From contig NZ_JABWMH010000003.1 in assembly GCF_013371215.1 (NCBI RefSeq), positions 496,001-560,000 of the forward strand: DNA of 64,000 nucleotides, in the 5' to 3' direction. Source of the DNA: Parasphingorhabdus flavimaris (GTDB taxonomy: Bacteria > Pseudomonadota > Alphaproteobacteria > Sphingomonadales > Sphingomonadaceae). A program made the translations under genes and the position numbers. Positions 8,554 to 15,848 of the stretch are shown here, one piece after another (the stretch's first letter is position 1; each line of letters begins with the position of its first letter). The notes under the pieces were generated by a model that saw only the letters and a list, made by a program, of their open reading frames with translations, was not told where the DNA came from and did no database searches.

Positions 8554-8594
8554 TCGGAGGCCGCCTGGTTGCCCGTCGTCGCAAGAAAGCCTGA
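8541..8594 (+). other. Displaced coding tail of the PEP-CTERM signal (-1 frame)
   Basis: Starting with CTG at 8541, the frame shifted by one base encodes LVGLIGGRLVARRRKKA followed by TGA at 8592-8594. That is the hydrophobic helix plus basic tail that must follow VPEPSNLMMLGLA in a functional PEP-CTERM domain. One missing base near 8530-8541, or a -1 slip after GCC at 8539-8541, would join the two parts. Confidence 0.85.
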
Positions 8595-8645
8595 TAATCG
8601 CATTTCCAGAGCCGCCCGCCTTTCAGGTGCGGAGTGGCCGGAAGC

Positions 8646-8681
8646 GGACCGTCAGTCGGGGGGCTGGCGGTCCTTTTTTTT
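8646..8681 (+). terminator. Rho-independent terminator after the PEP-CTERM gene
   Basis: A ten-base-pair stem (8646-8655 with 8664-8673, one G-U pair) with an eight-base loop is followed by eight T residues (8674-8681). It separates the PEP-CTERM gene from hisE and would end its transcript, so hisE probably needs its own promoter or read-through. Confidence 0.85.
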
Positions 8682-8746
8682 GGCCGGGGCAAACTTGTAC
8701 CACTAATGCTTGACGAACAGGCGATCTGTCGCCCAAACCGCCGCGG

Positions 8747-9067
8747 ATGAACGATATTCTCGAATCTCTCGAACGGACGATCCGCGAGCGCCGCAAAGCC
8801 GAGCCGGATACAAGCTATGTCGCCAGTCTCCGCGCCAAGGGCCGGGCCAAAATGGCTGAAAAGCTTGGTGAAGAGGCGGTGGAAGCGGTGATTGCCGCGG
8901 TCCAGGATGACAAGGCGGCGATGACCGGCGAGGCTGCCGACCTGCTGTTCCACCTGATGGTCCTGCTCGCCGACATGGATCTGTCGCTCGAGGATGTGAC
9001 TGGAGAACTGGCCCGCCGCGAGGGGCTGTCGGGCCTGGAAGAAAAAGCGGCAAGAGGAGCAAGTTGA
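8747..9067 (+). CDS. hisE: Phosphoribosyl-ATP pyrophosphatase
   Basis: Hydrolyses phosphoribosyl-ATP to phosphoribosyl-AMP and PPi, step 2 of histidine synthesis. The 106-residue MazG-like protein has the metal-binding EEAVEAVIAA helix near residues 43-52 and GEAADLLFHLMVLL near 63-76. It overlaps the following HIT gene by four bases. It is separated from the rest of the his genes by the PEP-CTERM cassette and its terminator. Confidence 0.94.
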   Translation: MNDILESLERTIRERRKAEPDTSYVASLRAKGRAKMAEKLGEEAVEAVIAAVQDDKAAMTGEAADLLFHLMVLLADMDLSLEDVTGELARREGLSGLEEKAARGAS

Positions 9068-9447
9068 TGGCAATCGATCCGACACAGGCATATGATGACG
9101 ACAATATTTTTGCGAAAATCCTGCGCGGCGAAATTCCCAACAAGACCGTCTACGAAGACGAATGGGTACTCGCCTTTCACGATATCAATCCGCAGGCCCC
9201 CGATCATATATTGGTGATTCCCAAGGGGCGTTATGTCAGCTGGGATGATTTTTCGGCAACCGCAAGCGAGGCGGAAATCGCCGGATTTGTCCGCGCCGTC
9301 GGCCATGTTGCCCGCGAAGCAGGGATGGTCGAGCCCGGCTATCGCCTGCTCGCTAACATCGGCAAGCACGGCCATCAGGAAGTGGCACATTTGCATGTCC
9401 ATATTTTTGCCGGAAAACCGCTTGGCCCGATGTTGATGCGCAGCTAG
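9064..9447 (+). CDS. HIT (histidine triad) family protein
   Basis: A 127-residue HIT/HINT-type nucleotide-binding protein, probably a purine nucleoside phosphoramidase-like hydrolase. The triad HLHVH is at residues 109-113 with the preceding helix-turn GKHGHQEV. The N-terminal DDNIFAKILRGEIPNKTVYEDE stretch is typical of HINT-like members. It overlaps hisE by four bases, as often seen next to his genes in alphaproteobacteria. The exact substrate is unknown. Confidence 0.93.
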   Translation: MMAIDPTQAYDDDNIFAKILRGEIPNKTVYEDEWVLAFHDINPQAPDHILVIPKGRYVSWDDFSATASEAEIAGFVRAVGHVAREAGMVEPGYRLLANIGKHGHQEVAHLHVHIFAGKPLGPMLMRS

Positions 9448-9498
9448 TAACAAAAGCAACAAGGCCGTAACCGGTCCTGAATATTGGGGAGTTTGATA

Positions 9499-10968
9499 AT
9501 GGCAGGCGCAGCAGCACCGGGTGGCGAGGGTTGGTCCTCGCGAACAGCATTTGTATTGGCGGCGATTGGCTCTGCCGTAGGGCTTGGCAATCTGGTTCGG
9601 TTTCCCGCCGAAGCCGGGGCAAATGGCGGTGGTGCTTTTGTCATATTCTATATTTTCTGCGTATTGCTGATCGGTTTGCCCATTCTTCTGGCCGAAACGC
9701 TCATTGGTCGCCACGGCAAGGGCTCGGCGATTGAAAGCATGAAGAAGATCGCGCTCGAATCCCGCGCATCGAGCTGGTGGTCGGTGGCTGCCGGTATCGG
9801 AATGCTCGGCGCTTTCCTGATCCTGACTTATTATAGCGTTCTGGCGGGCTGGATTATCCATTTTATCGGCGTGTTCGTGGGGGATTTCGCCAGCACCCTC
9901 GGTTCGGGCAATATCGCCCAAGGGGCGTTGCAAGGCAGTTCGCTGGATGAAGTGCAGGGCATATTGCCCGCCTTGCAGGCGAACAGTAACGAGATGCTGG
10001 CGATGCACGCCATCTTCATGGCCCTGACAATCGCGGCTGTTGGTCGCGGTGTAAGCAATGGCATTGAAAAGGTAGCGGTCTGGTTGATGCCGATTTTCTT
10101 TCTGTTGCTGATCGCCATTACGATTTACGGGGCCTTCACCGGATCGTTCGGTGCGGCGCTCAACTTCCTGTTTGATTTCGAGCCGGCACGACTGCTGGAT
10201 CCTTCGGTGCAGCTATCGGCGCTCGGGCAGGCGTTGTTTTCGCTGTCTCTGGGGTCTGCGCTGATGATCACTTATGGTGCCTATGCGGCGCGGGACATCA
10301 ATCTTGCTAAAACATCCGCCCAGATCGCCACCGCCGATACATCGGTTGCGATTATTGCCGGTCTGGCGATATTTCCGATCACATTTGCCGCACTGGCTCC
10401 GGCCAGTCTGACTGCCATATTGGAGGGCCAGGAACAGGTTCAGGGCGGTCTTGGACTGTTGTTCGTCAATCTGCCGGTCGCTTTCCAGACCATGCCGGCG
10501 GGATCGCTGATCGGATTGCTATTCTTCATCATGGTGTTTTTTGCAGCGCTTACAAGTTCGGTTGCGCTGCTGGAAGCGTCCGTCAGTTGGGCGATCGGCT
10601 ATTTCAAAAAGCCGCGCTGGCTGGTGACAATCGTTCTTGGCGGGCTTGCCTTCCTGATCGGTGCCTGGGCGAGCTTCTCCTTCAACAGCCAGGCCGATTT
10701 CCAGCCGTTTGATTTCATGATCTTTTCCGGCCAGCCGGTGTTCGGCATTATCGACGAGTTTACCGCAAAAATTCTATTGCCAACATCTGCGCTGCTGGTC
10801 GCCATTTTCGTCGGCTGGATCGCCGATCGTCGGTTGATTGACAGCGAAAACGGCCTCGACGGCAATTTGCATCGCATCTGGCTTTTTCTGGTACGCTGGC
10901 TCTGCCCGTTGGTGATATCTGCAATCCTGTTGACCGGCCTGTTTCCCGGTCTTTTGGCACAAGCATAG
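9499..10968 (+). CDS. Sodium-dependent transporter, SNF (neurotransmitter:sodium symporter) family
   Basis: A 489-residue, roughly twelve-helix permease. TM1 carries the family hallmark AAIGSAVGLGNLVRFP, followed by GANGGGAFVIFY in TM2. Bacterial members (LeuT, TnaT, MhsT) import amino acids with Na+; this substrate is not determined. I chose the ATG at 9499 rather than an in-frame TTG at 9484 because a GGGGAG Shine-Dalgarno lies seven bases before it. It may form a unit with the downstream yacG, three bases away. Confidence 0.92.
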   Translation: MAGAAAPGGEGWSSRTAFVLAAIGSAVGLGNLVRFPAEAGANGGGAFVIFYIFCVLLIGLPILLAETLIGRHGKGSAIESMKKIALESRASSWWSVAAGIGMLGAFLILTYYSVLAGWIIHFIGVFVGDFASTLGSGNIAQGALQGSSLDEVQGILPALQANSNEMLAMHAIFMALTIAAVGRGVSNGIEKVAVWLMPIFFLLLIAITIYGAFTGSFGAALNFLFDFEPARLLDPSVQLSALGQALFSLSLGSALMITYGAYAARDINLAKTSAQIATADTSVAIIAGLAIFPITFAALAPASLTAILEGQEQVQGGLGLLFVNLPVAFQTMPAGSLIGLLFFIMVFFAALTSSVALLEASVSWAIGYFKKPRWLVTIVLGGLAFLIGAWASFSFNSQADFQPFDFMIFSGQPVFGIIDEFTAKILLPTSALLVAIFVGWIADRRLIDSENGLDGNLHRIWLFLVRWLCPLVISAILLTGLFPGLLAQA

Positions 10969-10971
10969 CAA

Positions 10972-11175
10972 ATGGCCGGCTCAAAACCGCCCAAATGCCC
11001 GGTTTGCCGCGGTCCGGCGTCTCAGCAATGGGCGCCTTTCTGCAGCGCCGGGTGCAAGGACCGCGATCTGCTGCAATGGCTGGGTGACGGCTACAAGATA
11101 CCCGGACCAGCGGTTTCGCCGGATCAACTGGCCGATCATTTCGCCAGTGATTCCGGCCGCGATGGCGAGGACTGA
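10972..11175 (+). CDS. yacG: DNA gyrase inhibitor YacG, zinc-binding
   Basis: A 67-residue zinc-finger protein. Zn ligands are Cys9, Cys12, Cys24 and Cys28 (CPVC ... CSAGC), followed by the conserved KDRDLLQWL block and an acidic tail. E. coli YacG binds GyrB and inhibits gyrase. It follows the SNF transporter by three bases and may be co-transcribed with it. Confidence 0.93.
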   Translation: MAGSKPPKCPVCRGPASQQWAPFCSAGCKDRDLLQWLGDGYKIPGPAVSPDQLADHFASDSGRDGED

Positions 11176-11276
11176 GCGGGCATAATAAAACCGCCATTTT
11201 TGGGCTGGACAAGCAGCAATCCCCCCGCCTATAGCGTCGCTTCCTAACCGGGCCAGCGCATCGCGCAGGCCCAGAT

Positions 11277-11352
11277 GCCCGAGTAGCTCAGTTGGTAGAG
11301 CAAGCGACTGAAAATCGCTGTGTCGGTGGTTCGAATCCGCCCTCGGGCACCA
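11277..11352 (+). tRNA. tRNA-Phe (GAA anticodon)
   Basis: A complete cloverleaf of 76 bases. The acceptor stem GCCCGAG pairs with CTCGGGC; the D stem GCTC pairs with GAGC; the anticodon stem AGCGA/TCGCT encloses loop CTGAAAA with anticodon GAA at 11310-11312; the T arm is GGTGG-TTCGAAT-CCGCC. The 3' ACCA is genome-encoded. A T-run follows at 11354-11358. Confidence 0.97.
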
Positions 11353-11476
11353 CTTTTTCCTTAAATTTGGTGCCGCAGAATTACTCGGGGAAATCCGGGA
11401 TGAGAGGCCTTGTGGCGTGGGTTACGCGTTCGCCCGCTTAGCCAATGGAGATGACTGGGGAAGGGGAACTGCCGGC

Positions 11477-13414
11477 CTATCGCATCGCTGCCGCGACCAC
11501 CGCGCTGCAATTCAGCGACTTGGGTTTGCGGATGAAGGCTTTTTTCTGCTCGTCGCTGTCGCCGATGCCCAGAGCGCTGCCGATGGATTTGCCCGCAACC
11601 TTCAGGACATCGCCCAGCGACGGCTTCTCCGCGTCCTCTGCCTTGCCCAGCCCTGCTACGGACACGTCCGGCGCAGTAAGCGTCCCCGAAATCCGGATCG
11701 GATCGACAATCCGCAACGCGCTTTTCCCCTTCGCGCCGCCGCGCAGGACCAGGGAGATCTGTTCGCCGTCCAGCGTGATCCGTCCCTCGCCGCGTCCGAT
11801 CGACACCTCCGTATCAATCGCCAGTGGCTGTGGTCTCAAAACGCCGTTGCGCGCACTGAAATTGGCGACGAGACAGCGCATCGGTACTCGCGCTTTCGGA
11901 TTGCCGATGATTTCCTCGACCGCACCGCCGAGATTCTGGCCCAGAACATGCGCGACCGTGGCGCGGACGCTGCCCCGCGTGGCGACCATTGCAGCCTTGC
12001 CATCGGCTTTTTCGAGCGCCTCCCTGAACGTATCGCCGGAACCGGATAATCTCACCCGGCCCCGCATGGTCGCGGTGACGATATCGCCGTTGCCGATCAG
12101 GTCGGAGAGGGACGCACCATTGAGCGTCAGGTCGGTCGACAGTTTCGGTGCGCCGCTGCGGTGGTCGACCTGGATGCTGCCGTTCATCCGCCCGCTTTTC
12201 AGGCCGACGTCGAGACCGGTGATCTTTATGACCTTGTGATCGAGCGACAATTTTCCTTTCAGGCTGCGGAAAACCGTATCGCGGCGTGAGAGCAGGCGGT
12301 TGACGGTAAAGTTCAGTTTGCCGTCAGTCGGGCCCATTTTGGACAGGTTGATCCTTGTATTGGGGAGGACGCGGGGGCCGATCCGCCGCGTCAGCGCCGC
12401 TGCCCGTGCGCGGCCTGCATCATCGGCCAGATCATCGAAATCCAGCGTGGCGGCATTTATATCGGCGTCTATCCTCGTGCGACCGTCGCGCTTGAGGATC
12501 GTCGCTTTGCCGGACAGTCGCGAACGTCCGATCGATCCGTTCAGGGTCTTGATATACCAGTCATTGTTATCGTGGCGGATATCGGCCCGCAAGTCGATCG
12601 GCTGGGTCCCGAACAGGCCTGCCTCGATAATCCGGTCGAGATTCTTGAGAGTCGGCGCGCGGGCGGAGAGGGATGCGGTGAAATTGTCGGTGTTCAATGC
12701 GCCACTCATCTTGCCCTTGGCGGCCAGTGTCAGGGCCGGTGATTGCAGCTTGAGGCTGAACGGATAGTCGGCTTCGGGATCGATCCCGGCAATCGCGCCG
12801 CCGGTGAACAGCAGCGTTGCCTTGCTTTTCAGGAACGTGCCGCGGCCCTCGGCCCGCAGGCCGTCTGTGCTGCTGACAGATACCGGGCCTGACAGCGAGA
12901 GATCGCGCTTGTGATCGATTAAACTGAAGCGGGAATTGATGATATCGAGATCGGTCAGGACCGGGGCGCTGCCCTTCCTGTCGTCATCATCACCATCATG
13001 CCAGTTGCTGCGGCCATTCTTGTCGCGCACGAGCACTATGTCGAGACCGTCGATTCGCACGCGATCGGGTCTTGCGGCGCCGGTGAGAATATCCAGCACG
13101 GAAACGCGCGCCGAAATCGATTTCAATGTGAGAAAATCGCCTTTGCCCGCCCAGGATGGTTGTGCGACGCGGATATTTTCGACGGTGATAACGGGAGAGT
13201 AGGAAAAGAAACTGTCCCTGCTGACCGTTCCGATTTCGACGTGGCGTTCCGATGCGCCCTGCAGTTTCTCGCTGACCACGCCGCGCAGGAGGCCTGCCGG
13301 CACAGCGCCCAGCGCCAGGACGGCAAGAAGCAGGACGACGAAAATCCCGATGACGACATTGCGCACCCACCTGTGCCGGGATGAGGGAGAGGGCTGTTCC
13401 TGGCCGGGGCTCAA
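11477..13414 (-). CDS. AsmA family protein
   Basis: A 645-residue protein anchored by one N-terminal membrane helix (about residues 19-42, after a charged SSRHRWVRN stretch), then a long beta-rich region typical of AsmA/TamB-like proteins (for example VRIDGLDIVLVRDKNGRSNW near residue 125). Family members act in the periplasm or envelope, in phospholipid traffic and outer-membrane assembly. The C-terminus is short and basic. It is divergent from the acyl-CoA dehydrogenase gene and ends about 125 bases after tRNA-Phe. Confidence 0.88.
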   Translation of the reverse strand: MSPGQEQPSPSSRHRWVRNVVIGIFVVLLLAVLALGAVPAGLLRGVVSEKLQGASERHVEIGTVSRDSFFSYSPVITVENIRVAQPSWAGKGDFLTLKSISARVSVLDILTGAARPDRVRIDGLDIVLVRDKNGRSNWHDGDDDDRKGSAPVLTDLDIINSRFSLIDHKRDLSLSGPVSVSSTDGLRAEGRGTFLKSKATLLFTGGAIAGIDPEADYPFSLKLQSPALTLAAKGKMSGALNTDNFTASLSARAPTLKNLDRIIEAGLFGTQPIDLRADIRHDNNDWYIKTLNGSIGRSRLSGKATILKRDGRTRIDADINAATLDFDDLADDAGRARAAALTRRIGPRVLPNTRINLSKMGPTDGKLNFTVNRLLSRRDTVFRSLKGKLSLDHKVIKITGLDVGLKSGRMNGSIQVDHRSGAPKLSTDLTLNGASLSDLIGNGDIVTATMRGRVRLSGSGDTFREALEKADGKAAMVATRGSVRATVAHVLGQNLGGAVEEIIGNPKARVPMRCLVANFSARNGVLRPQPLAIDTEVSIGRGEGRITLDGEQISLVLRGGAKGKSALRIVDPIRISGTLTAPDVSVAGLGKAEDAEKPSLGDVLKVAGKSIGSALGIGDSDEQKKAFIRKPKSLNCSAVVAAAMR

Positions 13415-13676
13415 TTAACGGTCTGCCGCTGGTGTGCCGGCGCTCTGCATCATCGTCGCGTCGGGCAATATGGATTTCGTGAGCTGCGCAGTCATTATAT
13501 TCCGGGCCTGTTTCCATGTGTAATGACTGATAATTTCAGCGGTGTCCGGTATACGCCTTGCGCGGGAAAAGGTTGCTCAAGGTGCCGACACGTATAGGGT
13601 TATGCACCACAAAGAGAAATTCCGTGATAGTGAGACCCAGCATCGACTCACGCCAAGGTAGAAAGACCGGACCGCC

Positions 13677-14867
13677 ATGAAATTGAGCCATGATCCTGAA
13701 CTGCAGTCTTTCCGCGAGAAGATGCGGGCCTATTTTGCCGATGAATATCCGCAGGATATATTGGCGAAAACCGCCACCGGCGCGAGCCTGACCACCGCCG
13801 AAGTCCGGCGCGCCGAGATGGCGCTGGGCGAAAAGGGCTGGCTGGCGAGCGCGTGGCCGGAAGAATTTGGCGGCCCGGGCTGGTCGATCGAAGAGCAGTA
13901 TATTTTTGACGAGGAACTCGAGAAGGCAGGTGCGCCGACGGTCACGCCAATGGGCGTCATCTATGTCGGGCCGGTGATCTTCACATTCGGCACCGACGCC
14001 CAGAAAGACAAATGGCTGCCCGGATTGCGGGACGGCTCGGTCGGCTGGGCGCAGGGCTATAGCGAACCCGAGGCGGGTTCCGATCTGGCGTCGCTGCAAT
14101 TTTCCGCAGTGCGGGACGGGGACGAATATATACTCAACGGCACCAAGATATGGACATCTGCGGCCCAGCATGCCGACTGGATATTCCTGTTGACCCGGAC
14201 ATCGCGCGAAGAGAAAAAACAGGCCGGCATCACCTTTATCTGCTGCAAGCTCGACCAGCCGGGCGTCACGGTCAAACCGATCATCACCATCGACGGCAAA
14301 TATTATCTCAGCCAGTGCGAATTTGTCGATGTCCGGGTCCCGGTCTCCAACCGCATCGGCGAGGAGGGCAAGGGCTGGTCCTATTCGCAATATCTGCTCG
14401 GTAACGAGCGGACATCTTATGCGCGGATCGGCGGCAAGCGTAAGCAACTGGCCGACGTGCGGAAAATCGCATCGCAAATCCCGACAGGCGGAAACCAGCG
14501 GCTGATCGACGACAGTTTCTTCGCCAGCCGGTTGTGCGAAGCGGAAACGCGGCTCGACGCGCTGGAGATCACCGTGCTGCGTGTGCTGACGACGGTGCGG
14601 GACGGCGGTTCTCCGGGCGACGAGGCCTCGATCCTGAAAATCATGGCGACCGATCTGGCGCAGGACATCACGACCCTGTTTCTGGAAGCCGCTGCCGAGC
14701 ACGGAAACCGCAAGTTCGATGACAGTGTCAGCCCGGACTGGACGGGGGATTCCGCCTTTGCCGCTCCCGGCGTTGCCAGCTATTTCGGCACCCGCGCGCA
14801 GAGCATCTATGGCGGGACCAACGAGATCCAGCGCAACATAATCGCCAAACGTGTCCTCAATTTATAG
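13677..14867 (+). CDS. Acyl-CoA dehydrogenase
   Basis: A 396-residue FAD flavoenzyme. The substrate/FAD motif QGYSEPEAGSDLASL lies near residues 125-139, NGTKIWTS near 153-160, and the C-terminal signature YGGTNEIQRNIIAKRVL near 378-394. Such enzymes make the alpha,beta-trans double bond in acyl-CoAs. The chain-length or substrate class cannot be read from the sequence; similar proteins occur in steroid and branched-chain catabolism. The neighbouring fatty acid hydroxylase gene follows on the same strand. Confidence 0.92.
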   Translation: MKLSHDPELQSFREKMRAYFADEYPQDILAKTATGASLTTAEVRRAEMALGEKGWLASAWPEEFGGPGWSIEEQYIFDEELEKAGAPTVTPMGVIYVGPVIFTFGTDAQKDKWLPGLRDGSVGWAQGYSEPEAGSDLASLQFSAVRDGDEYILNGTKIWTSAAQHADWIFLLTRTSREEKKQAGITFICCKLDQPGVTVKPIITIDGKYYLSQCEFVDVRVPVSNRIGEEGKGWSYSQYLLGNERTSYARIGGKRKQLADVRKIASQIPTGGNQRLIDDSFFASRLCEAETRLDALEITVLRVLTTVRDGGSPGDEASILKIMATDLAQDITTLFLEAAAEHGNRKFDDSVSPDWTGDSAFAAPGVASYFGTRAQSIYGGTNEIQRNIIAKRVLNL

Positions 14868-14912
14868 CCGCTATCCGGAAGGTCCCTCTATGGCGCAGCA
14901 GAAACATTCTTG

Positions 14913-15746
14913 ATGATCGATGATCTTGCCCAATATGGCCTGGCTCTGTCTGTTCTCCTGTTCGTCCTGCTGGTCGGGCTCGAAGCGGTCTTCCCGCGGA
15001 AAAAACGCTCGATGCCGCGCGGCAAGCGCTGGCTGACCAATATCGCCATCATCATCGTCGACAGCGTGGCGCTCAGGTTGATGGGCCCGGTAGTCGCAAT
15101 TGCCGCTGCCAGCTATGCGGCGGAAAACGGCATCGGCCTGTTCAACTGGACCAGTCTGCCGGGCTGGCTGGAATTTCTGCTCGCTCTGGTCATCTTCGAT
15201 CTGGCGATCTACGCGCAGCATGTGATCAGCCACAAGATCCCGCTGCTGTGGGCGCTGCACAAGGTTCATCACGCAGATCGGGATATCGACGTGACGACGG
15301 CGGTGCGCTTTCATCCGGTCGAGATCATCCTGTCCATGCTCTACAAAAGCGCACTGGTCTTGCTGCTCGGTCCGTCGGTGCTGGCGGTGTTCGTTTTCGC
15401 CTTGCTGCTCAACCTCTTCGCGATGTTCAACCACGCAAATTTGCGCCTGCCGCTGTCGGTCGACAGGGTTTTGCGGCTGTTTGTGGTGACGCCCGACATG
15501 CACCGCGTGCACCATTCGACCGTGAAGACGGAAACCGACAGCAATTTCGGGTTCAGCATCGCCTTGTGGGATCGGCTGTTCGGCACCTACACGGCACAAC
15601 CGGCCGCTGGTCATGACGATGTCCTCATCGGTCTCGACGAATATCAGTCCGATCATCCGAACGAGCTATGGTGGAGCCTCACGCTTCCATTCCATGATCG
15701 CTATCGTTCGAAAGCGGGCTATGGTTACAAAAGAAATTCTTCATGA
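14913..15746 (+). CDS. Sterol desaturase / fatty acid hydroxylase family protein
   Basis: A 277-residue membrane di-iron oxygenase. Histidine clusters typical of the superfamily are present: QHVISH near residue 93, HKVHH near 113-117, FHP near 131 and HRVHHS near 196. Several hydrophobic segments lie at about 8-25, 50-65, 88-105 and 145-170. Family members hydroxylate or desaturate lipids, including carotenoids in related bacteria. I use the ATG at 14913; an in-frame TTG precedes it directly. The substrate is unknown. Confidence 0.9.
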   Translation: MIDDLAQYGLALSVLLFVLLVGLEAVFPRKKRSMPRGKRWLTNIAIIIVDSVALRLMGPVVAIAAASYAAENGIGLFNWTSLPGWLEFLLALVIFDLAIYAQHVISHKIPLLWALHKVHHADRDIDVTTAVRFHPVEIILSMLYKSALVLLLGPSVLAVFVFALLLNLFAMFNHANLRLPLSVDRVLRLFVVTPDMHRVHHSTVKTETDSNFGFSIALWDRLFGTYTAQPAAGHDDVLIGLDEYQSDHPNELWWSLTLPFHDRYRSKAGYGYKRNSS

Positions 15747-15848
15747 CCCTCTAAAATCGGCGGGTTCCCAAGCGGTTAGAAGCTCCATATAGGAAGAATT
15801 ATAGATTGCTGCCATTGCACCGGAGCCCCGTCGGGCAGAAAGTTCCTG

